Positions 36,201 through 44,508 of a stretch of DNA of 64,000 nt are shown here, in pieces. A program made the position numbers and the translations under genes. This DNA comes from JAGPDF01 sp052035735 (lineage in GTDB: Bacteria > Acidobacteriota > Thermoanaerobaculia > Multivoradales > JAGPDF01): positions 1 to 64,000 of the forward strand of contig JBPOHI010000100.1 of assembly GCA_052035735.1 (NCBI GenBank), read 5' to 3'. The notes beneath the pieces are model-generated. The model worked only from the letters and a program-made list of their open reading frames with translations, did no database searches and had not been told where the DNA came from. The first letter of the stretch is position 1. Every line of letters starts with the position of its first letter.

Positions 36201-39200
36201 CATCTTTCGACCTGCGACAACGCTGGGAACTGCACCTCAACGGTCCACGCCGGGCCGTTCTGGATCGATACGGCGGCGCCTTCGGCGCCGGGGTCGGTTG
36301 CGAGCTCTTCGCATGGCGATGGACTGCCGCATGCGGATTCGACGATCGATCTCAGCTGGGGGGCGGCGACGGATTCGCTCTCGGGCCTGGGGGACTATCT
36401 CTACGCCTTCGACAGCACCCCCACCGGTCCGTGCACTGGCGGCGGTTCGACAGCGGGGACGAGCGCCGCGAGCGCGAGCCTCGCGGACGGCATCTGGTAC
36501 GCGCATGTCTGTTCGACCGACCTCGCCGGGAACTCCAGTGTCGTGCACGGCGGGCCCTACCGCATCGGTGCCGACCTCGCTTACGCCTCGACCCTGGTCT
36601 CGCACCAGGCGGGGGCGACGGCGATCACGGGGAACGGCGCTTCGAGCGGTCGGTATCTCTCCGCGGACGGCCGCTACGTGGCCTTCTCTTCGCTCGCCAG
36701 CGATCTGGTCGTCGGCGGCAGCGATGCGAACGGCGTCCAGGACGCCTTCCTCTGGGATCGGGTCACGAACCTCGTCACGCTGATCTCGCATCTGCCGGGC
36801 CTTCCCGGCACCGCGGCTTCGGGCGAGGCGACGGCGACCGGAATCAGCTCCGATGGCGCATTCGTCGCGTTCCATTCGACCGCGGCCGACATGATTGCGG
36901 GCGGGTCGGACACGAACGGCGTCATGGATGCCTTCCTCTGGGAGCGCGCCACCGGGATCGTCACCCTGATCTCGCATCAGGCCGGACTGCCGACCACGGC
37001 GGGAGACGAGCTCTCCTACACCGCCAACGGCGCGCTCAGCGCCGACGGACAGCGGGTGGCGATCTACTCCAACGCGACGAATCTCGTCGCCGGAGCGGCC
37101 GACGTCTCGGCGACGACCGACGCCCTGATGTGGGACCGCGCGACCGGCCTCCTGACCTACATCTCGCACCTTCCGGGCTCGCCGACCAGCCCCGCGGCCA
37201 GCTATTCGATTCCCTCCTTCGTGAGCGCCGACGGCGAGTTCGTCGCCTTCTACTCCCAGGCTACCAACCTGATGAGCGGCGGGAGCGACGCCAACGGCAA
37301 TTACGACGTCTTCCTCTGGGAGCGCGCCACGGGCGATGTCGCCCTGGCTTCTCACGTCGCCGGGAGTCCCGGTGTGGCCGGGAGCGGACTGTCGTCGCCG
37401 CGGGCGATCAGTAGCGACGGCGAGGTCCTGGTCTATCTCAGCTATTCGACCGACCTGGTACCCGGGTTCAGCAACAACAACGGCACACTGGTCGACACCT
37501 TCGCCTACGTCCGCAGCTCCGGGGAGAGCGAGCTCCTCTCGCGCACGACCGCGGGACCCGGTGCCGGCGGCAACTCGGCCTCCTACGGCGAGGCCGTCTC
37601 GGCCGATGGGCGCTACGTGCTGCTCACCAGCGCTTCCACGGATCTGGTTCCTGGAGTAACGGACCCCAACGGCACCGGCTTCGACGTCTTCCTGCGCGAC
37701 CGGGTTTCCGGCACGACGAAGCTCCTGACGTCCGCCGCGGGAACTCCGGCCGTGACCTCGAACAACGAGTCCGTGGGCGCAGGGCTGTCGAGCGACGGGA
37801 GGTTCGCCCTCTACAAGAGCTGGGCGACCGACCTGATCGCCGGAATGACGCCGGCGAACAGTGCAGGCGAGTGGGACGTCTACCTCGTGGACACCGTTCT
37901 GGGCGACACCGATCTGCTCTCGCACAGCGCCGCTTCGGATACGACGACCGGCAACGCCGAGTGCCTCCCCGTAGGCCTCGCCTCCGGAGGGGCCGTGGCA
38001 TTGATGGAGTGCGCAGCGACCGACCTCGCCGCAGGCGTGAGCGACCCGAACGGTCCGGCGATCGACCTCTACGTCGCGGTGCGGGCTACTCTCGATAGCA
38101 CGCTGCCCACCGACCCGACGATCGACTCGACTGCGCCATTCGCCTCGACCTGGTCCACCGACAACACGGTCGATGTCTCGTGGTCGGGAGCCGCAGACGA
38201 AGTCGACGGCTCAGGTCTCGCGGGCTATTCGATCGAGTGGGATCACTCTGCACTGTCGACACCAGATCCGACCGTCGACATCGCCCATGGAGCCGATCCC
38301 CATTCGACGACCAGCCCGCCGCTCGCCGATGCCGGCGACTGGTACTTCCACCTGCGGACCTGCGACATCGCGGGTAACTGCACCAGTACCGTGCACGCCG
38401 GGCCGTTCTGGATCGACACCGTGGCGCCGTCGCAGCCGGGCGCGCTCGACAGCGCGAGTCACGGGCTCGCCGGCATTCCCTCGAGCGATGTCGACCTAGT
38501 CGTCACCTGGGGCGCGGCGGGCGATGCGGGCGCGGGCGTCGACGGCTACTCCTATTTCGTCGATGGCTCTTCCAGCGCCTCCTGCGACCTGACCAAAGAT
38601 GCCGAAGAAGGGACCACCGGCGTGACCTTTGCGGGCCTCTCCCAGGGCACCTGGTACGTCCATGTCTGCGCCGTCGACAGCGCGGGAAACTGGGGTCCGG
38701 TGCGCACCGGCGGGCCGGTCATCGTCGATTCGACGGCACCGGCGAGCGCGACGACGGTCTACTACTCGCGCTATTCGAGCGGCGACTTGCGCCGGGTCGG
38801 AGCCAACGGCCTCGGCGACGCCGCCGTCCTCGGTGGTCTCGCCGCACCGATCGGATTAGCAATCGACACGCGAGCCGGGAAGCTCTACTTCTCGCTCGCC
38901 GGCTCGAATCAGATCGCGCGCTGCGATCTCGACGGCACGAACCTCGAAACTCTGGTTACAGGGGCGGGAGGCGCTTACGGCGTTGCTCTCGACCTCGACG
39001 GCGGCAAGGTCTACTGGGCCGCCCGCACGGCCGGCGCCATTCGCCGGGCGAACCTCGACGGCACTGCGGTAGAGAGCGTGCTCACCGGCCTCCACCAGCC
39101 GCTCGGCGTGGCTTTCGACCGCACCTGGCGCAAGGTCTACTTCACGGAGGACAGCTTTGCGCCGGCCGCAGCGACGGTCAGGATCGGACGAGCGAATCCG

Positions 39201-42200
39201 GATGGAACGAACTTGGAAGTGCTGCTGACCGTACCTGGGACGAACCGGCCCTATGCAATCGATGTCGATCCGGTAGGCCAGGTGCTCTATTGGGTCAATA
39301 CCAGCACGGGCACGGGGACGATCCGCCGGCTCAACTACGATGGGTCGGGAGATGCGGCCCTCGTCTCGGGGTCGGCCCCCGGGAGCGTGGCGCTCGAGCC
39401 GGTATCGCAGCACCTGTTCTGGGCGGAGGAGGGCGGGCAGTCGGTTCGCCGGGCGCGAACGAGCGGCGCCTCGGCCGTGACGCTCTCGTCGGGAGGCTCG
39501 CGTTGGGGTGTCGCGCTGCAGCTGCCTCCCACCGCGCCGCAGGCGCTCTCTCAGGCGATCAGCGTCCCGGAGAGCGGCTCCACACCGCTCCGCCTCAGAG
39601 CCTTCGACGCCAACAACGACGCTCTCACCTGGGTGCAGCTGACGGATCCCCTGCACGGTTCGCTGTCGGGCACTGCGCCGGACCTCGTCTACACGCCGAC
39701 GCCCGGGTACTTTGGCTCGGATTCCTTCACTTTCGAAGTGGGGGACGGTACCCTGACTTCGCCCGTGGCCACGGTCTCGATCACCGTGACGCCGGTCGAC
39801 GACCCGCCGACGGCGCCGGCGATCGGTTCGGTCGTGCCGGCGGCAGGGACCTGGACGAACGACAACACCGTGCAGATCTCCTGGTCGGGCGCGGTGGACG
39901 ACGCGGGAGGCTCGGGGCTCGCCGGCTACTCGATCGAATGGAACCATCTCGCCCTGTCGACGCCGGACTCGTCGGTCGAGATCGCCCAGAGCTCCGACCC
40001 CCACTCGACCCTCAGCCTGCCGCTCGCCGACGCGGGTGATTGGTACTTCCACTTGCGCGCCTGTGATCTCGGCGGCAACTGCTCGACAGCAGTTCATGTC
40101 GGTCCTATTCAGATCGACACGGTGATGCCGGAGAATATCCTCAGCCTTGCCACCGACCCGCCGACGAACCTGTGGTCAGCCGACAACACGTTCGAGTTGA
40201 CCTGGTCGGGCGCCACCGACGACCGCAGTGGCGTGGCGGGATACTCGCTCTTCATCTCGCAAGCGACCGGACTCCCCGACGAGACCATCGAGGTCGTCCA
40301 CGCCTCCGATCCGCACCACTTCGTCACCGTACCGCTCGCCGATGGGGAGCTCTGGGCGTTCAAGGTCCGCACCTGCGACCGGGCCGGCAACTGCAGGCCG
40401 GGAGCTGTGCTCACAGCGTTCGGTCGGATCGACACCCAGGCGCCGACGTCTCCCGGAACAGTCTCGAGCTCCTCCCACGATGGTGGAGTCACGAACGACC
40501 CGACGATCGATGTCGCCTGGGGCGCGGCGACCGACGCCGGTTCGGGGGTGGCCAGCTACCGTATCGGATTCACGACGACTCCGGCGCCCCCTGCCTGTGG
40601 GGCGCTTCCGCAGACGGCCGGGGACACATCGACGACCTCGCCGCCGCTTGCCGCCGGGACCTGGTACTTCCACGTCTGCGCGGTGGACCTCGCCGGCAAC
40701 TGGGGTGCGGTGACGACCGGCGGTCCCTACACGATCGATCTCTCGGCGCCGAGGGTCGCGAACCTCGACTCCGTCGCGACGAGCGGCGGGGCGATCGGCG
40801 AGGGCGAGGTCGTGAACGTCGGGATCACCCAGTTGCTGGTGAGCTTCGACGAGCCGATGGTGCAGGCGCTGGCCGAAGCGACGAGCAGCTACCAGCTGGT
40901 CGCTGCAGGTATCGACGGAGCCATCGACACAGCGACCTGCGGACCGCTGCAGGGCGACGACCAGAGTGTGGCCATCGACTCGGCGGTCTACGCCGGTCAG
41001 ACGAGCACACTCTCCCTGAACGGAGCGACCGCCCTCGCGGACGGCAGCTACCGCCTCCTGGTCTGCGCTGCTCTGGAAGACCCGGCCGGCAACCCGCTCG
41101 ACGGCGACGGCAACGGCAGCGGTGGCGACGACTTCAGCCGGAGCTTCCGCGTCGATCTGGCGCGACCGACCGTGACTCTCGTCCACTCGGTGGCGGATAC
41201 CGGCGACGGGTCGCTGGGCGAAAACGAAGCGACCAACGTGGCCATCACCGAGGTGTCGGTGAGCTTCAGTGAAGTTGTGCTCGGCGGCGACAGCACGGCG
41301 AGCTTCCTTCTGGTCGAGGGCGGCCTGGATGGCGCGCTCGATACGACGGCCTGCGGCCCGCTGGCCGGAGACGACACGAGCGTTGGCCTCGACGCGGCGG
41401 TCTACTCGAGCCTGGGCTCGATCTCGACGCTGCAGTTGAGCGGGGGAGCGGCGCTGGCCGACGGCACCTACCGGCTGCTCGTCTGCGGCACCGTCACCGA
41501 TCTCGGCGGCAACGCCCTCGACGATGATGACGACGGCGACGGCAACGACGACTTCGCTCGCAACTTCGTCGTCGATACCGTGCCGCCGACGAATCCGACG
41601 GCGATCAGCTCCTCGACCCACGTGCATGCGGCCTGGTCGCCCGTGACCGGCTTCGGGGCGCAGTGGAGTGGCGCGACCGACGATCGGTCGGGCCCCGCCG
41701 GCTACTCGGTGGTGATCGACGGCAACCCGACGACCGCGGTCGACTGCACAATCGAAGTCGCCGACGCTGCGGGCACAGGCTCCACCGTCGCGACGCTCGG
41801 CGAAGGCGCCTGGTACGTCCATGTCCGACTGATCGATCGCGCCGGCAACTGCGCGGTGGGGGAGGCGGAGGCGGGCTTCTGGGGCATCGACACCTCGGCG
41901 CCCTCCGCGCCGGGCGCGATCTCGAGCTCGAGCCACGATCCGGCTGGGACAGCCGTCGCCGACGACACGATCGACGTCGCCTGGGGCGCCGCGAGTGACA
42001 CCTTCTCAGACGTGGCGAGCTACAGCTACGCCTTCGACGGCAATCCGACCGGCAGCTGCTCAAGCAGCTCGACGGCGAGCCTGGGAGCGACGAGCGGTGC
42101 GCTCGCCGACGGCAGCCACTATGTTCACGTCTGCGCGGTGGACTACGCCGGCAACAGCGGCGCGGCGGTCCACGGCGGACCGTATGTCGTCGACACCGCC

Positions 42201-44378
42201 GGTCCGACAGGCCTGGTAGCGAGCTCGATCAGCCACAGCGTCTCGACCTGGTCGAACGACAACGGCATCGACTTCGGCTTCAGCGGCGCTACGGATACGA
42301 GTGGCGTCGCCGGATACGCGATCGCATTCGACCGGGCGGCGGCGACCTTGCCGGTCTGCGCGACTACGCAGGCAGCTTCTACCTTTACTGGAAGCAGTTC
42401 GGCAGACGGGAGCGACTGGTGGATTCACGTCCGCGCCCGGGACGCCGCCGGCAACTGCGGCGACACTGTTCATCTCGGTCCGTTCTGGATCGATACCACC
42501 GCGCCAAGTGCGCCCAGCGCGGTGAGCAGCAGCTCGCACGGCGGCGGTCCGGCGAACGATCCGACGATCGACGTCGCCTGGGGTGCGGCGACGGACGTTA
42601 CCTCGGGAGTGGCGAGCTACAGCTACCTGTTCGACGGGGCGCCGACGGGGGGCTGCCCAGGCAACTCGACAGCCGGCCTCTCGGCAACGAGCAGCACGCT
42701 CGCCGACGGCAGCTGGTACCTCCACGTCTGCGCCGTCGACCTCGCCGGCAACACCGGCGCGGCGGCCCACGGCGGACCCTACGTCGTCGACACCGCCGGC
42801 CCGACCGGGCTCGCAATCAGCTCGACCAGCCACACTGTCTCGACCTGGTCGAACGACAACAGCGTCGACTTCAGCTTCAGCGGCGCGACGGATGCCAATG
42901 GCATCGCCGGCTACGCGGTGGTGTACGACCAGACGAGCGCGACAGAACCTATCTGCGCGAGCACGCAGGCAGTCTCTACCTTTGCTGGAAGCAGTTCGCC
43001 GGACGCAGATGACTGGTGGATCCACGTCAGGGCTGTTGATGGCGCGGGCAACTGCGGCAGCACGGTGCATCTGGGTCCGTTCCAGATCGACACCCAGAGT
43101 CCCTCTGCGCCGACGGGCCTCGCCAGCCCGAGCCACGACGTGGGCGTCGCCTCGAACGACACCACGGTCGAAGTCGACTGGGTAGCCGCGGTCGACCAGG
43201 CCGGTCTCTCCGGGATCGATGGCTACGGCTTTTTCTTCTCGACCAGCGCGGGCGACGCCTGCGACGACGTGCAGGACGTCGAGGAGGATGCTCTGACGAC
43301 GACGAGCGGGGCGCTTGCCGACGGCGAGCACTTCTTCCACCTCTGCGCGGAAGACAACGCCGGCAACTGGAGCCCGGTGGCGTCGATCGGGCCGTTCGTC
43401 ATCGACACGGCGGGTGCTTCGGTCGTGGCGATCGGAACGGTGGCCGACACCGGCGACGGCGAGCTTGTGGAAGGGGAGTCGACGCAGCGTGGGCTGACTC
43501 AGCTCTTGGTCGTCTTCGACGGCGCGATGTTCGATGCCAGCGGCGACAGCGATCCGGCCGATGTCACGAATCCGGCGAGCTACCGTCTCTACCGGGCTGG
43601 TCCGAACGGCGCGCTGCAGACGACCGCCTGCGGAGCCGCCGCTGGAGACGACGTCGAAGTGCCGTTCGCAGCAGTGAGCTACAGCGCTTCGACCACCACG
43701 GCGGCGCTCTCCTTCTCCGGCAACCTGGCGCTGCCGCGGGAGAGCTACCGTCTGCTGGTCTGCCCGACGCTCGAGGACGACGCCGGGACGCCGATCGCGG
43801 GCTTCACCCGGAACTTCGCGATCACCGCAAGTGACCTTCTGCTGAACCCGAACTTCGACCACGACCTCGCCGGTTGGGTGGTGATGGAGCCGACGCCGGG
43901 AGGCCTCCTATGGAGCAGCAACGACCTGAGCTCGGCCCCCTCGTCGGGTTCGGCAGAGATCGTGACCGCCTCCGGGACGGGAGCGGTCTGGGCTCTCTCG
44001 CAGTGCTTCTCGATCTCAGGGAATCCGGTAGAGATGAGCGGCTGGACGGAGGTCGAGAGCAGCGTCGCCGGCGCACCGCTGGTCGGTGCCCGGATCGACT
44101 ACTTCGGCGGGGCAGGATGCTCCGGCGCCGTCGTCGGTTCGACACTCTCGCCGCCGGTCGCCGGCGACACCGGCGGGTTCCGGACCTATCTGCGACTCAC
44201 TCGGAGCAGCCCGCCGACGGCCGCACTCTCGGTCCTCGTCTCCATGGAAGTCGAAGGCGGCGCCGCAGCAACTTTCACGGCGCGCTTCGACGACCTCTTC
44301 TACGGCCTCACGCCACCGCTCTTCAGCGATGGCTTCGAGAGCAACGGCACCGGCGCCTGGAGCGCCGCCGTGCCATGA
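33297..44378 (+). CDS. Giant secreted multi-propeller, Ig-repeat surface protein
   Basis: 3693 residues with AGGAG before the ATG and a signal peptide ending near VAGAQT. Order: 15 SBBP-type propeller repeats plus a degenerate 16th (about 68-880), arranged as two successive propellers; Ig/fibronectin-like domains with the phrase NWTSDNTVSVSWSGA (885-1095); an eight-blade PD40/TolB-like propeller (1098-1600, SADGRYVAFSS type); more Ig-like domains; an LDL-receptor-like YWTD-type propeller (1820-2078); a cadherin-like domain (2080-2168); many Ig-like and SbsA-like domains (2171-3510); a C-terminal jelly-roll-like domain; final FSDGFESNGTGAWS. It is likely exported and surface-bound or released. 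Ligand unknown; adhesion or polymer binding is an inference. Confidence 0.88.
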   Translation: MIASRRSRCTPAGSLNARWSWIAFLLVAVTSLSEVAGAQTVAWTARKNGTAVDGDAQPGSGSVIAGKRALAVDGIGNVFVTGTAANGSSNDFLTVAYDPAGNVLWSKLRNGAANGADHAYALALGASGNVYVTGYSFNGTNNDFLTVAYDSAGNELWSKVKNGAANGSDSASALAVDAAENVYVTGGSHNGINSDYLTVAYDSAGNELWATVKNGAANLDDSVYALAVTPSGTSFVTGYSNNASNSDYMTVAYDSSGAELWARVKNGAGNGADSAQALAADASGNVFVTGYSFSGSTNDYLTVAYDISGNELWARSKNLSWENAFAVALDSTGRVLVTGISSNGATHDYLTVAYDSAGTEVWAKLKNGAANKDDFPYALVVDGSDNVFVTGYSNNGTNNDYLTVAYDSVGSELWAKVRNGAANNTDTAYAIGVRAGGGVYVTGYSHNGSNDDFLTLAYDSAGTELWGAKEPPQWGYDDRPGAGDQIRGKRALAVDGSGNVYVTGQASNGSNNDLLTVAYDSSGTEIWARVKNGAANNLDQAYALAVDGSGNVYVTGQSHNGSNNDYLTVAYDSAGNELWAKVKNGVANNQDRAFALAVDGSGNVYVTGQSHNGSNNDYLTVAYDSLGNELWAKVKNGAANGTDQVSALAVDGSGNVYVTGYSWNGSNEDYLTVAYDSTGIELWAKVRNGAGNSQDFASALSVDGSGTVHVTGQSSNGTNNDYLTVVYDSAGNELWAKVKNGAANDQDYAFALAVDGSGNLYVSGQSFSGSNFDYLTVAYDSAGTELWAKVKNGAANSNDYAFALAVDDSGNVYVTGYSWNGLNNDFLTVAYDSAGNDLWQFPYNGGGEDLSYIAVVSGTGLYVSGSSVGQDSDFLTVKFSLVADVTPPSDPAIGLTSPLESNWTSDNTVSVSWSGAVDEVDGSGIDGYSVEWNTTPVSTPNSSVDVNHTVDPHSTTSPPLGDGSEHYFHLSTCDNAGNCTSTVHAGPFWIDTAAPSAPGSVASSSHGDGLPHADSTIDLSWGAATDSLSGLGDYLYAFDSTPTGPCTGGGSTAGTSAASASLADGIWYAHVCSTDLAGNSSVVHGGPYRIGADLAYASTLVSHQAGATAITGNGASSGRYLSADGRYVAFSSLASDLVVGGSDANGVQDAFLWDRVTNLVTLISHLPGLPGTAASGEATATGISSDGAFVAFHSTAADMIAGGSDTNGVMDAFLWERATGIVTLISHQAGLPTTAGDELSYTANGALSADGQRVAIYSNATNLVAGAADVSATTDALMWDRATGLLTYISHLPGSPTSPAASYSIPSFVSADGEFVAFYSQATNLMSGGSDANGNYDVFLWERATGDVALASHVAGSPGVAGSGLSSPRAISSDGEVLVYLSYSTDLVPGFSNNNGTLVDTFAYVRSSGESELLSRTTAGPGAGGNSASYGEAVSADGRYVLLTSASTDLVPGVTDPNGTGFDVFLRDRVSGTTKLLTSAAGTPAVTSNNESVGAGLSSDGRFALYKSWATDLIAGMTPANSAGEWDVYLVDTVLGDTDLLSHSAASDTTTGNAECLPVGLASGGAVALMECAATDLAAGVSDPNGPAIDLYVAVRATLDSTLPTDPTIDSTAPFASTWSTDNTVDVSWSGAADEVDGSGLAGYSIEWDHSALSTPDPTVDIAHGADPHSTTSPPLADAGDWYFHLRTCDIAGNCTSTVHAGPFWIDTVAPSQPGALDSASHGLAGIPSSDVDLVVTWGAAGDAGAGVDGYSYFVDGSSSASCDLTKDAEEGTTGVTFAGLSQGTWYVHVCAVDSAGNWGPVRTGGPVIVDSTAPASATTVYYSRYSSGDLRRVGANGLGDAAVLGGLAAPIGLAIDTRAGKLYFSLAGSNQIARCDLDGTNLETLVTGAGGAYGVALDLDGGKVYWAARTAGAIRRANLDGTAVESVLTGLHQPLGVAFDRTWRKVYFTEDSFAPAAATVRIGRANPDGTNLEVLLTVPGTNRPYAIDVDPVGQVLYWVNTSTGTGTIRRLNYDGSGDAALVSGSAPGSVALEPVSQHLFWAEEGGQSVRRARTSGASAVTLSSGGSRWGVALQLPPTAPQALSQAISVPESGSTPLRLRAFDANNDALTWVQLTDPLHGSLSGTAPDLVYTPTPGYFGSDSFTFEVGDGTLTSPVATVSITVTPVDDPPTAPAIGSVVPAAGTWTNDNTVQISWSGAVDDAGGSGLAGYSIEWNHLALSTPDSSVEIAQSSDPHSTLSLPLADAGDWYFHLRACDLGGNCSTAVHVGPIQIDTVMPENILSLATDPPTNLWSADNTFELTWSGATDDRSGVAGYSLFISQATGLPDETIEVVHASDPHHFVTVPLADGELWAFKVRTCDRAGNCRPGAVLTAFGRIDTQAPTSPGTVSSSSHDGGVTNDPTIDVAWGAATDAGSGVASYRIGFTTTPAPPACGALPQTAGDTSTTSPPLAAGTWYFHVCAVDLAGNWGAVTTGGPYTIDLSAPRVANLDSVATSGGAIGEGEVVNVGITQLLVSFDEPMVQALAEATSSYQLVAAGIDGAIDTATCGPLQGDDQSVAIDSAVYAGQTSTLSLNGATALADGSYRLLVCAALEDPAGNPLDGDGNGSGGDDFSRSFRVDLARPTVTLVHSVADTGDGSLGENEATNVAITEVSVSFSEVVLGGDSTASFLLVEGGLDGALDTTACGPLAGDDTSVGLDAAVYSSLGSISTLQLSGGAALADGTYRLLVCGTVTDLGGNALDDDDDGDGNDDFARNFVVDTVPPTNPTAISSSTHVHAAWSPVTGFGAQWSGATDDRSGPAGYSVVIDGNPTTAVDCTIEVADAAGTGSTVATLGEGAWYVHVRLIDRAGNCAVGEAEAGFWGIDTSAPSAPGAISSSSHDPAGTAVADDTIDVAWGAASDTFSDVASYSYAFDGNPTGSCSSSSTASLGATSGALADGSHYVHVCAVDYAGNSGAAVHGGPYVVDTAGPTGLVASSISHSVSTWSNDNGIDFGFSGATDTSGVAGYAIAFDRAAATLPVCATTQAASTFTGSSSADGSDWWIHVRARDAAGNCGDTVHLGPFWIDTTAPSAPSAVSSSSHGGGPANDPTIDVAWGAATDVTSGVASYSYLFDGAPTGGCPGNSTAGLSATSSTLADGSWYLHVCAVDLAGNTGAAAHGGPYVVDTAGPTGLAISSTSHTVSTWSNDNSVDFSFSGATDANGIAGYAVVYDQTSATEPICASTQAVSTFAGSSSPDADDWWIHVRAVDGAGNCGSTVHLGPFQIDTQSPSAPTGLASPSHDVGVASNDTTVEVDWVAAVDQAGLSGIDGYGFFFSTSAGDACDDVQDVEEDALTTTSGALADGEHFFHLCAEDNAGNWSPVASIGPFVIDTAGASVVAIGTVADTGDGELVEGESTQRGLTQLLVVFDGAMFDASGDSDPADVTNPASYRLYRAGPNGALQTTACGAAAGDDVEVPFAAVSYSASTTTAALSFSGNLALPRESYRLLVCPTLEDDAGTPIAGFTRNFAITASDLLLNPNFDHDLAGWVVMEPTPGGLLWSSNDLSSAPSSGSAEIVTASGTGAVWALSQCFSISGNPVEMSGWTEVESSVAGAPLVGARIDYFGGAGCSGAVVGSTLSPPVAGDTGGFRTYLRLTRSSPPTAALSVLVSMEVEGGAAATFTARFDDLFYGLTPPLFSDGFESNGTGAWSAAVP
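33501..35940 (+). repeat. 156-bp tandem repeats inside the giant gene
   Basis: The unit encodes 52 residues of the form AVDGSGNVYVTG..xNGSNNDYLTVAYDSAGNELWAKVKNGAAN. Fifteen full units and a degenerate last one are present. Units 9-13 (about 34770-35550) are nearly identical at the DNA level, including synonymous positions, while units 1-8 are more diverged. The block starts with the same GKRALAVDG lead-in at 33493 and again at 34759, showing that a whole propeller was duplicated and then units were homogenised. Length variation between strains and assembly collapse are both likely here. Confidence 0.9.
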
Positions 44379-44417
44379 GCGGCGGGGTACAACCACGAAT
44401 GTCGGCAGCTGACCCTC

Positions 44418-44448
44418 CCCTCGCCGCTCCGAACGGGTGCGGCGGGGG
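44418..44448. terminator. Strong hairpin between convergent genes
   Basis: CCCTCGCCGC (44418-44427) pairs with GCGGCGGGGG (44439-44448) in a ten-pair stem with one G-U around an 11-base loop. It lies in the 130-base gap between the giant gene and the converging cytochrome gene. No T-run follows on either strand. Confidence 0.4.
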
Positions 44449-44508
44449 TGTGGTGAGAGTCGGTGCGCCACTCGGCGGTCACCGTGGCGCAAACCCGCGC
44501 CGGAAGGC

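Noticed and set aside
33167..44460. GCGGCGGGGGTG and flanking bases repeated on both sides of the giant gene (33167-33188 and 44439-44460), suggesting insertion-site repeats
   Set aside because: Only 12 bases are identical, very GC-rich, and the second copy is one arm of a hairpin. There is no transposase or integrase nearby.
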